From Brevundimonas bullata (lineage in GTDB: Bacteria > Pseudomonadota > Alphaproteobacteria > Caulobacterales > Caulobacteraceae), in assembly GCF_014207965.1 (NCBI RefSeq), contig NZ_JACHLM010000003.1:248001-312000 (forward strand): a stretch of 64,000 nt of DNA, given 5' to 3'. The notes below the pieces were generated by a model. It did not search any database and was not told the DNA's origin. It saw only the letters and a program-made list of their open reading frames with translations. Each line of letters begins with the position of its first letter. The first letter of the stretch is position 1. Shown piece after piece: positions 47,810 to 57,100 of the stretch. The translations under genes were made by a program, and so were the position numbers.

Positions 47810-48214
47810 ATGTCGCGTATGTTCCCGCTACTCGTCGCCGCCGCTGGCGCGACCGCGCTTTCCGCCTGCGCCCCCATGACCGGCGCCGAGTCCACCCGGA
47901 CATCATCCATGGGCCAGCAGTGCTTCTACGCCAACCAGGTGGATAATTTCCGCGGCGACAATCAGACCCTCTATGTTCGCGCGCGGAACAAGGACGTGTT
48001 CGAGTTGCAGACCTTCGGGGGTTGCTCCGACATCGACTTCGCCTTCGGCATCGCCTTCCTGCCCAACAGCGGCATCAATCGCCTGTGCACGGGCGACCTG
48101 TCCCGGATCATTGTCGCTGGCGGGATGGAACCCCGTGCTCAATGCCGCGTCCAGGTGGTCAAGAAGCTGACGGAGGCCGAGGTGGCCGCCCTGCCCGCGC
48201 GCAACCGACCCTGA
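47810..48214 (+). CDS. DUF6491 family lipoprotein (copy 2)
   Basis: The 134-residue precursor has a lipobox LSAC (Cys20). The mature part carries CFYANQVDNFRGDNQTLYVR, VFELQTFGGCSDIDFAFGIA, a NRLCTGDLSRIIV segment and CRVQVVKKLTEAEVAALPAR, collinear with copy 1. Tandem duplication of this lipoprotein is evident. Function is unknown. Confidence 0.82.
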   Translation: MSRMFPLLVAAAGATALSACAPMTGAESTRTSSMGQQCFYANQVDNFRGDNQTLYVRARNKDVFELQTFGGCSDIDFAFGIAFLPNSGINRLCTGDLSRIIVAGGMEPRAQCRVQVVKKLTEAEVAALPARNRP

Positions 48215-48389
48215 CCCGGCGCCATTTTTATCGCTTCGCGGCGGCGAGGGTTACTTCGCGGTAATGGTGGCATGCGAGGTTTGAGAACGTTTCGCGCAAA
48301 CGGTATGGAACGTAGCTGTCAAACTCGCGTCCGGCGCCGGACAGACTGGTTCGCGCCTCCCTGCACCGACCCTTCAAGGATCCTCGCAC

Positions 48390-49523
48390 GTGGCGACCAC
48401 TCTTCGTACCTCGGCCCTGCTCCTCGCAGCCGCCGCCGCCCTGACCCTGTCCGCCTGCGGCGGCGGAGACGACAAGTCCAAGACCGGGGACCAGCCGGCG
48501 GGCGCCTCGCGTCAGACCGTCACGGCGGCCACGGCGACCTCGGTCGCCCTGCCGCGCGTCATCGTCGCCTCGGGCAGCGTCTCGGCCTGGGAAGAGGTGC
48601 CGGTCGGGGCCGAGACGGGCGGGCTGACGGCGGTCGGCGTCTATGTCGATGAAGGATCCTACGTCCGTCAGGGCCAGGTTCTGGTCAAGCTGAACGACGC
48701 CCTGCTCCAGGCCCAACTGCGCCAGCAACAGGCGGCCGTCCAGAGCGCAGAGGCCAACGCCGCCCGCGACGACGCGGCGCTGGCCCGCGCCCAGGAGCTG
48801 AAGCAACGCGGCTTCCTCAGCCAGGCCTCGCTGGACACGGCCCTGGCCAACCAGCGCGCCTCCCAGGCCAATCTGGCCTCGGCCCGCGCCGCGCTTTCGG
48901 AAATACGCACCCGCCTGTCCCAGGCCGAGATCAAGGCCCCCGTCTCGGGCCTGATCATCAGCCGCAACGTCACCAAGGGTCAGATCGTCGAGGCCGGAAC
49001 CCAGCTGTTCCGCATGGTCCGCGACGGCCGGCTGGAACTGGACGCCCAGGTGCCCGAGACCGATCTGCCCGCCCTGCGCGCCGGCCAGACCGCCACCATC
49101 ACCTCGAACGAAGGCGTCAAGACCAGCGGCACCATCCGCATCGTCACGCCCGAGGTCGACGCCCAGACCCGCCTCGGCCTGGCCCGCATCACCCTGTCGC
49201 CGGGCAGCGGCCTGAAGCCGGGCATGTTCGCCCGCGCCGCCATCGACGCCGGGGCCCAGCCGACGACCGTGGTGCCGACCGGCGCCGTCCTCTATCGCGA
49301 GAACAAGGCCGGGGTTTACGTGCTCAACGCCGACAACTCGGCCCACTTCCGCCCGGTGACGGTGCTCTCGCGCCGCGACGATCAGACCTCGGTCAGCGGC
49401 GTCGAGCCCGGCGTCCGCGTCGTGGTCCAGGGCGCCGGCTTCCTCAGCGAGGGCGACAAGGTCACCGTCTCGACCGGCCAGGCCGCAGCCGCGCCTGCCG
49501 CTGCCGCTCCGGCCAAGAAATAA
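48390..49523 (+). CDS. RND efflux periplasmic adaptor subunit
   Basis: The gene starts at GTG 48390, with AAGGA 9 bp upstream. The 377-residue membrane fusion protein has a lipobox LSAC (Cys23), a barrel-sandwich half motif SVSAWEEVPVGAETGGLTAV, a coiled-coil hairpin (about 105-170, ANAARDDAALARAQELKQRG) and the second lipoyl half AEIKAPVSGLIISRNVTKGQ. Beta-barrel and membrane-proximal domains follow. It links the RND pump 9 bp downstream to an outer-membrane channel that is not encoded in the window. Confidence 0.93.
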   Translation: MATTLRTSALLLAAAAALTLSACGGGDDKSKTGDQPAGASRQTVTAATATSVALPRVIVASGSVSAWEEVPVGAETGGLTAVGVYVDEGSYVRQGQVLVKLNDALLQAQLRQQQAAVQSAEANAARDDAALARAQELKQRGFLSQASLDTALANQRASQANLASARAALSEIRTRLSQAEIKAPVSGLIISRNVTKGQIVEAGTQLFRMVRDGRLELDAQVPETDLPALRAGQTATITSNEGVKTSGTIRIVTPEVDAQTRLGLARITLSPGSGLKPGMFARAAIDAGAQPTTVVPTGAVLYRENKAGVYVLNADNSAHFRPVTVLSRRDDQTSVSGVEPGVRVVVQGAGFLSEGDKVTVSTGQAAAAPAAAAPAKK

Positions 49524-49532
49524 GACCCGGCC

Positions 49533-52500
49533 ATGAACAACATCTCGTCCTGGGCCATCAAGAACCCCATCCCGATCATTCTGCTGTTCGTCCTGCTGAC
49601 GATCAGCGGCGTGATCGGCTTCTCGGGGATGCGGATCAACAACAACCCCGACATCGACTTCCCCCTGGTCGCCGTCACCGCCGCCCGTCCGGGCGCGGCG
49701 CCGAGCGAGATGGAGGTCCAGGTCACCCGTCCGATCGAGGACTCGATCGCCGGCCTGTCGGGCGTGCGCCACATCTATTCCAATATCTCGGACGGGGTCT
49801 CCTCGACCACCATCGAGTTCGAGCTGGGCACCGACACCGAACGCGCCACCAATGACGTGCGCAACGCCATGAGCGGCGTGCGCGCCACCCTGCCCCAGGA
49901 CATGCAGGAACCGACGGTCCAGCGCATCGACATCACCGGCGACGCCCTGATCACCTATGTGGTCCGCTCGCCTACGATGACGCCGGAGCAGATCAGCTGG
50001 TTCATCGACAACGAGATGAGCCGCGCCCTGCTGTCCCTGGGCGGCGTGGGCGAGGTCAACCGCTCGGGCGGCGTCGACCGCGAGATCCGCGTCGAGCTGG
50101 ACCCTGACCGCCTGGCCGCCTACGGCGTCACCGCTGCCCAGGTCAGCCAGGCCCTGACCAGCGTCAACACGGACCTGCCCGGCGGCCGCGTCACCGTGGC
50201 CGGTTCGGAACGCGCCATCCGCACCCTGGGCTCGGCCGGCTCGGTCGAGCAGCTGCGCCAGACCCTGATTCCCCTGGGCGACGGCCGCAGCGTGCGTCTG
50301 GGCGACCTGGGCCGCGTCGAGGACAAGTGGACCGAGCCGCGCCGTCTGGCCCGCTACAACGGCCAGGAGGCCGTCACCTTCAACTTCCTGCGTTCGCGCG
50401 AGGCCAGCGAAGTCACCGTCTCGCAGAAGGTTCGCGAAGAGGTCGCCAAGATCGACGAGGCCCACCCCGAGCTGACCATCGAACAGGTCACCTCCAGCGT
50501 CCAGTATATCGAGGAAAGCTACATCGCCTCGATCGAGGCCCTGATCCTCGGCGCCGTTCTGGCCGTCATCGTGGTCTTCATCTTCCTGCGCGACTGGCGG
50601 GCCACCCTGATCGCGGCCACGGCCATGCCGATGTCGCTGATCCCGGCCTTCGCCATCCTCGGGCCGATGGACCAGTCGCTGAACGTGGTGACCCTGCTGG
50701 CCCTGTCGCTGACCATCGGCATTCTGGTCGACGACGCCATCGTCGAGATCGAGAACATCGTGCGGCACATGCGCGACGGCAAACCGCCCTACGCCGCCTC
50801 GATGGAGGCCGCCGACGAGATCGGTCTGGCCGTCGTGGCCACCACCTCGACCATCATCGCCGTCTTCGCCCCCGTCGGCTTCATGCCGGGCATCATCGGC
50901 CAGTTCTTCAAGGCCTTCGCCCTGGCGGCCTGCGTCTCCGTGGCCTTCTCGCTGATCGTGGCGCGGACCCTGACCCCGCTGATGGCCGCCTATCTGCTCA
51001 AGCACACCAAGCATGAGGACAAGGACCCCCTGTGGATGCCTGGCTATCTGCGCGCCCTGCGCTGGTGCCTCGGCAACCGCTGGAAGGTCTTCGCCATGGG
51101 GATCGCCATCTTCGTCGGCTCGGGCTTCCTGGCCACCAAGCTGCCGTTCGAGTTCAGCCCCTCGGGCGATCAGTCGCGCGCCGCCTTCCAGATCGAACTG
51201 CCCCCCGGCGCCACCCTGCGTGAAACCGACGCCGTGGTTCAGCGCGTCACCCGCGCGCTTCAGGAGCGGCCCGAGGTCACCTCGGTCTACGCCGCCATCG
51301 GGGGCCAGGACGTCAATCAGGCCAACATCTATGCCGACCTGGTCAAGAAGGGCGAGCGCAAGCTCAGTCAGCAGGCCTTCGCCCGTGAAATGGTCGACCA
51401 GCTGAAGACCATCCCCGGCGCCCGCATCAGCGCCGGCATCGCCCAGCAGGGCGGCGGTCCCAGCGACGGCACCCGCTACACCTTCGCCATCCTGGGCGAC
51501 AACCCCGTCGCCCTGAACGCCGCGGCGCGCAAGGTCGAAGAGGAGATGCGCGGCGTTCCCGGCCTGGCCAATGTGGTCAACACCGCCGCCATCGCCCGCC
51601 CGGAAATCCTGGTCACGCCGCGTCCTGACGAAGCGGCCCTGGCCGGCGTCTCGACCGGCTCCATCTCTCAGGCCGTCCGCGTCGCCACCCTCGGCGACGT
51701 CGATCAGAACCTGCCCAAGTACAACCTGGGCGACCGTCAGGTGCCGATCCGCCTGCAACTGACCGACACGGCCCGTCAGGACCTGAACGTGCTGGAGACC
51801 CTGCGCGTGCCCACCGCCTCGGGCGCCGCCGTGCCGCTCAGCGCCGTCGCCGACATCGAGTTCGGCGCCGGTCCCGCGACCGTCAGCCGTCAGGACCGCT
51901 CGCGCATCGCCTCGATCACCGCCGAACTGGACGGCATCCGCACCGGCGACGCCGCCCAGCGGGTGCAGAAGCTGCCCTCGGTCCAGAAACTGCCCGAAGG
52001 CGTGCGTCAGGTTCCGGCCGGGGACGCCGAGTTCATCCAGGAGATGATCACGGGCTTCGCCATCGCCTTCGGCACCGGCATCCTGCTGATGTACGCGGTC
52101 CTGGTCCTGCTGTTCAAAAGCTTCGCCTATCCGATCACCATCATGGCCGCTCTGCCCCTGGCCATCGGCGGCGCTTTCGTGGCCCTGTTGATCGGCGGCT
52201 CCAGCTTCTCGATCTCTTCGCTGATCGGGGTGCTGATGCTGATGGGCATCGCGGCCAAGAACTCCATCCTTCTGGTCGACTACGTCATCATGGCCGAGAA
52301 GGACGGCATGCCCCGCTACGAGGCCATCATGGACGCCGCCCACAAGCGGGCGCGCCCCATCCTGATGACCACCTTCGCCATGGGGGCCGGCATGGTGCCC
52401 GTCGCCATGGGTATCGGCGCCGACGTCGAGTTCCGCTCGCCCATGGCCATCGCGGTCCTGGGCGGCCTGATCTCCTCGACCTTCCTGTCGCTGCTCTACA

Positions 52501-52634
52501 TCCCGGCCATCTTCACGATCGTCGACGACATCGCTGCATGGGGCCGCCGCCGCATCGGCAAGGCCTTCGCCGGCCAACACCGGATGGCGGATGAACCGAC
52601 GCCGCAAGCCTCCTCCGCCGCCCTGCACGACTAG
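49533..52634 (+). CDS. RND family efflux permease (HAE-1/AcrB-like)
   Basis: The 1033-residue proton/drug antiporter has twelve membrane segments in two repeats. Motif D (LALSLTIGILVDDAIVEIEN) in TM4 carries the adjacent Asp pair used in proton relay. The N-terminal WAIKNPIPIILLFVLLTISG and the second-half LMLMGIAAKNSILLVDYVIM and MGAGMVPVAMGIGADVEFRS segments are typical of the family. The periplasmic porter domains occupy about 40-330 and 545-850. The cargo cannot be predicted. It forms an operon with the adaptor and is closed by a terminator at 52659. Confidence 0.95.
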   Translation: MNNISSWAIKNPIPIILLFVLLTISGVIGFSGMRINNNPDIDFPLVAVTAARPGAAPSEMEVQVTRPIEDSIAGLSGVRHIYSNISDGVSSTTIEFELGTDTERATNDVRNAMSGVRATLPQDMQEPTVQRIDITGDALITYVVRSPTMTPEQISWFIDNEMSRALLSLGGVGEVNRSGGVDREIRVELDPDRLAAYGVTAAQVSQALTSVNTDLPGGRVTVAGSERAIRTLGSAGSVEQLRQTLIPLGDGRSVRLGDLGRVEDKWTEPRRLARYNGQEAVTFNFLRSREASEVTVSQKVREEVAKIDEAHPELTIEQVTSSVQYIEESYIASIEALILGAVLAVIVVFIFLRDWRATLIAATAMPMSLIPAFAILGPMDQSLNVVTLLALSLTIGILVDDAIVEIENIVRHMRDGKPPYAASMEAADEIGLAVVATTSTIIAVFAPVGFMPGIIGQFFKAFALAACVSVAFSLIVARTLTPLMAAYLLKHTKHEDKDPLWMPGYLRALRWCLGNRWKVFAMGIAIFVGSGFLATKLPFEFSPSGDQSRAAFQIELPPGATLRETDAVVQRVTRALQERPEVTSVYAAIGGQDVNQANIYADLVKKGERKLSQQAFAREMVDQLKTIPGARISAGIAQQGGGPSDGTRYTFAILGDNPVALNAAARKVEEEMRGVPGLANVVNTAAIARPEILVTPRPDEAALAGVSTGSISQAVRVATLGDVDQNLPKYNLGDRQVPIRLQLTDTARQDLNVLETLRVPTASGAAVPLSAVADIEFGAGPATVSRQDRSRIASITAELDGIRTGDAAQRVQKLPSVQKLPEGVRQVPAGDAEFIQEMITGFAIAFGTGILLMYAVLVLLFKSFAYPITIMAALPLAIGGAFVALLIGGSSFSISSLIGVLMLMGIAAKNSILLVDYVIMAEKDGMPRYEAIMDAAHKRARPILMTTFAMGAGMVPVAMGIGADVEFRSPMAIAVLGGLISSTFLSLLYIPAIFTIVDDIAAWGRRRIGKAFAGQHRMADEPTPQASSAALHD

Positions 52635-52658
52635 GCGACCGCGCCACCCCAGACCCCC

Positions 52659-52689
52659 GCCCCCGGAGAGCCATCTCCGGGGGCTTTTT
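52659..52689 (+). terminator. Rho-independent terminator of the RND operon
   Basis: GCCCCCGGAGA-GCCA-TCTCCGGGGGC is a perfect 11-bp stem followed by TTTTT, 24 bp after the permease stop codon. Confidence 0.88.
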
Positions 52690-52751
52690 CTTGGGCTGCC
52701 CGAACGCCGCCCTCTCGCGGACCCAGACGAAGCCCCGGACGCCGGCCAAAG

Positions 52752-52782
52752 AAAAAGGCGGCCCGGATGACTCCGGACCGCC
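52752..52782 (-). terminator. Rho-independent terminator of the TonB-dependent receptor
   Basis: On the minus strand GGCGGTCCGGA-GTCA-TCCGGGCCGCC followed by TTTTTC forms a strong hairpin about 30 bp after the receptor stop codon. Confidence 0.85.
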
Positions 52783-52812
52783 TCGCCGCTTCGCCGCTGG
52801 GGCGAAGGTGGA

Positions 52813-55443
52813 TCAGTATTTGACGCGCAGGGTCGCCCCGTAGGTGCGCGGCTGGCCGAGGAAGGCGTCGTAGGTCTGAGTGTCCAGCGCCGGGTTGTAG
52901 TAGGTCCCGTTCGGCTGAACCGTCGTCTGGAAGGCGGAGCCTTGCAGCGGGGCGTTGATCGCAACCTGGACGTATTCCTCGTCGGTCAGGTTTTGCGCCC
53001 AGATGTCCAGCGCCCAGCGGTCGTCTTCCGTCCCCAGAGTGATGCGACCGTTCACCAGCGTCATGGCGTCCTGCATCTTGTAGGGCAGCAGGTCGGAACC
53101 GGTGTTGAACTCGGTCGAGTACTTGGCCGTCAGGTTGAAGCCGACCTTCAGGCCCGCGCCGATCGAGCGGTCGAAGGCCACAGATCCCGTCGCCGACCAT
53201 TCCGGCGCGAAGGACGCCCGCGCGCCCGGCAGCAGAGACAGCTGAGGGAAGTTGCCCGGATTGGTCAGGTCGCCCGCGACAAAGTCGCCGTACTTGGTGT
53301 CGGTGTAGGTCAGGCCGCTGGTGAAGGACAGCCCCTCGATCGGCGTGAACCAGACGAAGTCGGCGTCAAAGCCTTGCGACTTCAGCTCAGGAATGGATTC
53401 GACCACGAAGGCCGTGCCCAGGAAGGTGTTGAGCTGGAAGTCCTGGAACGTCTGATGGAAGTAGGTCAGATTCAGCAGGACCGAGCGATTGAACAGGGTG
53501 TTCTTCAAACCCAGCTCGTAGCTGTCGACGGTTTCCGACGGGAAGAGCAGCGAATTGACCGGCGTGATGCCGTTCTGCACCCGGTCCAGATTATAGCCGA
53601 AGGACTTGTAGCCGCGCGCGAAGGAGCCGTAGCCCATGACCGAGTCATTGAAGCGATAGCTGGCCTTGATCGTCCCGCTCAGCTCACCGTCGTCAGTTTC
53701 TTCCGAGATGCGACGGTTGTCATACAGGGCGTTGGCCCAGGGCAGGCAGATGTTGCCAGCAATGCGCTGCGCCGTCGGCAAGCCCGCCGCCGCGCCGCCG
53801 GCGCCGCCGAGCACCGTGGCCAGGGCCGTCAGGTTGGCCAGGGTGCCGCCGCAGGCTGCGCCATTGGTCCCGACATTATCCTGAACCGCCAGCAGACGCT
53901 TCTTATCCTGCGTGTAGCGCAGACCCAGGGTCACATCGAACTTGTCGGTGACGTGCCAGGTGTTGTTGGTGAACAGGGCGATCGAGTCCGAACGCTGGCT
54001 GTAGTGATCGCTCACGCCCAGACCGAGGCCGAAGCCGGGACCCGTCGCTTGGGTCGGGCCTGCGGGCGAGGCGCCGCCGGTGACCAGGCAACCGCCGAGA
54101 CCGGCCGCCGTCGTTCCAGGACGCGTCAGGCAGCCGATGATGCCGGGGCTGATCGGGATCGCCGGGTTGGCGGCGTTCAGCTGCGACGTCAGCAGGAAGG
54201 ACAGGAAGGGCGTGTAGTCGGCGCCGTAGGAATAGCTGTCGGCGCGCGAGATGTTCTCACGCGTCATGAAGACGCCGACCAGCCAGTCCAGCTTGTCTGT
54301 CGCGCCCGCCAGACGGAATTCCTGGGTCAGAGTGTCCAGCTCAAAGCCGTAGCTTCCATCGTTGGCGCGATAGAGGATGTCCGCGCCGGTATAGTCCAGA
54401 TCCATGCCGTTGACGGTCGACCAGTCACGCCACGAGGTGACCGAGGTCAGGGTCGCGTTCCACTTGGCGATGTCGATATTGGCCTCGGCGGACAGGCCCA
54501 TGTCCTCCATTTCCTGACCCGTGCCGCGGTTGGCGTAGGCCGTCCGCGAGAAGGGCAGCTTGCCAAAGCCCGCAGCGGGCGGCGCCTGGCCTGTACCGGT
54601 GGAAAGGGCGTCGATGAAGGCGTAGGTCGGCCCGGTGCGAATCTGCGTGGCGACGCAGCAGTATTCATCGCGTTTGGAATAGTCGGCGATCAGACGGATC
54701 GACACTTCGTCCGACGGCAGGATCAGCAACTGGCCGCGCGCGGTCCAGAAATCCTGATTCTGATCGTCGGTTTCCGTGCGCGGGCCGTCGCCCAGATTGA
54801 CGTCGTAGAAGCCGTCACGCTCGCGCTTGGCCACATAAAGACGGCCGGCGATCTGATCCGTGATCGGCCCGGTGACCGAGCCGGCGATGCCCCAGGCGTT
54901 GAAGTTGCCATAGGTGGCCTCGGCGTTGAAACCGGGGGTGAAGGATGGGGCCTCGGTGATGATGTTGATGACGCCGGCCGAGGTGTTCTTGCCGAACAGG
55001 GTGCCTTGCGGCCCCTTCAGCACCTCGATGCGGCTCAGTTCGCCCAGGTCGCCGAAGCCGACGCCGTTGCGCGAGCGATAGACGCCGTCGATGACCACGC
55101 CGACCGAGCTTTCCAGGCCGGGGTTGTCGCCGACCGTGCCGACGCCGCGGATACGCGCGGTGGTCGAGGCTTCAGACTGGGTCGAGGTGACGGTCATGCC
55201 CGGGGTCAGGATCTGCAGATCCTTGATGTCGCGCACCCCGGCGCCGTTCAGCGCCTCCTGAGACAGGGTCGTGACCACGATCGGCACGTCCTGCAGGTTC
55301 TGCTCGCGCTTCTGGGCGGTGACGATGATGTCGTCGACCGTGGTCGGCCCTTCCTGGGCCGCGGCGCCTCCGGCGAAACCGAAGGCGACGACGCCGACGA
55401 CGGCGGCGGACGCGGTGCAGCGAAGGATATTATTGAAACGCAT
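52813..55443 (-). CDS. TonB-dependent outer-membrane receptor
   Basis: The 876-residue precursor has a signal peptide (about 1-29), a TonB box region DDIIVTAQKREQNLQD, a plug domain (about 45-170 with TTARIRGVG, GVVIDGVYRSRNGVGFGDLG and IEVLKGPQGTLFGKNTSAGV) and a 22-strand barrel that ends in an aromatic-rich RTYGATLRVKY. Caulobacterales use many such receptors for glycans and other bulky nutrients besides iron. No cognate transporter is adjacent, so the ligand is unknown. The 234-bp gap to nhaA probably holds its promoter, but no operator was recognised. Confidence 0.93.
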   Translation of the reverse strand: MRFNNILRCTASAAVVGVVAFGFAGGAAAQEGPTTVDDIIVTAQKREQNLQDVPIVVTTLSQEALNGAGVRDIKDLQILTPGMTVTSTQSEASTTARIRGVGTVGDNPGLESSVGVVIDGVYRSRNGVGFGDLGELSRIEVLKGPQGTLFGKNTSAGVINIITEAPSFTPGFNAEATYGNFNAWGIAGSVTGPITDQIAGRLYVAKRERDGFYDVNLGDGPRTETDDQNQDFWTARGQLLILPSDEVSIRLIADYSKRDEYCCVATQIRTGPTYAFIDALSTGTGQAPPAAGFGKLPFSRTAYANRGTGQEMEDMGLSAEANIDIAKWNATLTSVTSWRDWSTVNGMDLDYTGADILYRANDGSYGFELDTLTQEFRLAGATDKLDWLVGVFMTRENISRADSYSYGADYTPFLSFLLTSQLNAANPAIPISPGIIGCLTRPGTTAAGLGGCLVTGGASPAGPTQATGPGFGLGLGVSDHYSQRSDSIALFTNNTWHVTDKFDVTLGLRYTQDKKRLLAVQDNVGTNGAACGGTLANLTALATVLGGAGGAAAGLPTAQRIAGNICLPWANALYDNRRISEETDDGELSGTIKASYRFNDSVMGYGSFARGYKSFGYNLDRVQNGITPVNSLLFPSETVDSYELGLKNTLFNRSVLLNLTYFHQTFQDFQLNTFLGTAFVVESIPELKSQGFDADFVWFTPIEGLSFTSGLTYTDTKYGDFVAGDLTNPGNFPQLSLLPGARASFAPEWSATGSVAFDRSIGAGLKVGFNLTAKYSTEFNTGSDLLPYKMQDAMTLVNGRITLGTEDDRWALDIWAQNLTDEEYVQVAINAPLQGSAFQTTVQPNGTYYNPALDTQTYDAFLGQPRTYGATLRVKY

Positions 55444-55677
55444 ATGAAGCGGCTCCCCGGCTCTGTGGCCCGGTCGCCCGCGGCGACCGTGGCGATTCCT
55501 GTCCCTGTCGATCCACGCTCATTGAACGGCGTGAATTCTCCATGACTAGGCGTAAGCCAGCGTCAGGACAGCGACAAGCAGCCGTGAGACGCAGGAACGG
55601 CGATTTCGTCCAACACCACTCTTTATGTGGCGTGAAAGCGACAAAAACTGATGACGCTAGGTCAATATTACCAGCGT

Positions 55678-56907
55678 TTACTTCAATTTCCTGGCCGCCG
55701 CCGCGTCTTCGCGTTGCTGCTGGCGGCGTCCCGCCAGGTTGAGAATCACCGCCGCAGCGAGCGCGGAAAGCACCGAGCCGCCGATCACGCCCAGCTTGAC
55801 CTCGATCTGCTCGGGCGAATCCACCGCGCCCGGGAAGGCCAGGACGCCGATGAACAGGCTCATGGTGAAGCCGATGCCGCACAACAGGCTGACGCCGTAG
55901 AGCTGAAGCCAGCTGGCGCCCGAGGGCTTGTCGCCGATCTTCAGCTTGGCGGCCAGCCAGGCCGCGCCGAAGACGCCCACCTGCTTGCCGACGAACAGAC
56001 CCAGGGCGATGGCGATGACTAGGGGCGCAAAGGCCTGCTCCAGCGACAGGCCGGCGAAAGAGACCCCAGCCTTGGCGAAGGCGAACAGCGGCAGGACCAG
56101 GAAGGCGACATAGGGGTGCAGGTCGTGCATCGCCTCTTTCAGCGGGCTTTGCGAGGTCTCGCGACGCGGCTCGACCGGCACGATCATGGCGAAGGCCACC
56201 GCCGTCAGCGAGGTCGACAGGCCCGACAGGACGGTCAGATACCAGACCGCGCCGAAACCCAGCACCCAGAAGGGACCGGCCAGGCGACGGCGGCCCAGCA
56301 AGGCGAAGGCGGCCAGAAGACCGGCCACGCCCAGCAGCGGCAGCCACTGGACCCCCTGGCTGAAGAGGACGGCGATCAGGGCGATGGCCCCCAGGTCATC
56401 GACGATGGCCAGGGTCAGCAGGAAGACCCGCAGCGACGACGGCAGCTTCTTGCCCACCACTGCAAAGACGGCCAGGGCGAAGGCGATGTCGGTGGCCAGG
56501 GGAATAGGCCAGCCCTGCCCCGGCCCGCCCAACATCTGGGCGAAGGCCAGATAGACCAGCCCCGGAACCGCCATCCCGCCCACGGCGGCGATGATCGGCA
56601 GGGCCAGCTTCTTGGGATTGCTCAGTTCGCCCTTGAGAATCTCGTATTTGATCTCCAGCCCGACCACGAGGAAGAAGACCGCCATCAGGCCTTCCTTGAT
56701 CCAGTTGGAGATCGTCTCTTCCAGCCGCAGCGGGCCGATCTGAAGCACGTGGACGCTCTTCAGCCAGGCGAAGTAGTCGCCGGCCCAGGGCGAGTTGGCC
56801 ACGATCAGAGCGGCGACGGCGGCAAGCCCCAGGGCGGCGCCCGAGCCGGCTTCGGTCTTGAGGAAGGCGAGGGTGGATTTTCTGGCCACGGCGGTCTCCG
56901 AAATCAA
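55678..56907 (-). CDS. nhaA: Na+/H+ antiporter NhaA
   Basis: The 409-residue protein has the NhaA N-terminal pattern (SGAALGLAAVAALIVANSPW), the LKEGLMAVFFLVVGLEIKYE-type helix II (present as WIKEGLMAVFFLVVGLEIKY), the DIAFALAVFAVVGKKLP segment with the ion-binding region, and LAIVDDLGAIALIAVLFSQG. The adjacent Asp pair in the last motif is the Na+/Li+ site. It exchanges internal Na+ for external protons for pH and sodium homeostasis. It ends with a charged RQQQREDAAAARKLK tail. Confidence 0.96.
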   Translation of the reverse strand: MISETAVARKSTLAFLKTEAGSGAALGLAAVAALIVANSPWAGDYFAWLKSVHVLQIGPLRLEETISNWIKEGLMAVFFLVVGLEIKYEILKGELSNPKKLALPIIAAVGGMAVPGLVYLAFAQMLGGPGQGWPIPLATDIAFALAVFAVVGKKLPSSLRVFLLTLAIVDDLGAIALIAVLFSQGVQWLPLLGVAGLLAAFALLGRRRLAGPFWVLGFGAVWYLTVLSGLSTSLTAVAFAMIVPVEPRRETSQSPLKEAMHDLHPYVAFLVLPLFAFAKAGVSFAGLSLEQAFAPLVIAIALGLFVGKQVGVFGAAWLAAKLKIGDKPSGASWLQLYGVSLLCGIGFTMSLFIGVLAFPGAVDSPEQIEVKLGVIGGSVLSALAAAVILNLAGRRQQQREDAAAARKLK

Positions 56908-57100
56908 AAGGACTGTCGTGGCGTCAGGTTATCGACGGACGCCTGACCGGATTCGCTCCCGATGGAGCGCCAGCCTGGCCCCGATGCGCCAAAAACGAAA
57001 CGGGACCTGATCTCTGCGGGGGAAAATACCCGAGCCGGGCTGAGGTTCAACCCCGGCTTCGCGGTTGCGAAAGACGACGCGAACGCGCATCTGCCGCTTC

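Noticed and set aside
48228..52964. An open frame of 1578 codons on the minus strand, opposite the RND efflux genes.
   Set aside because: It is antisense to two clearly recognisable genes, has His/Asp/Gly-rich shadow composition, and lacks any domain. In very GC-rich DNA such frames arise from codon bias on the other strand.
52942..55545. A frame of 867 codons opposite the TonB-dependent receptor.
   Set aside because: Antisense shadow; the receptor on the minus strand explains the region fully.
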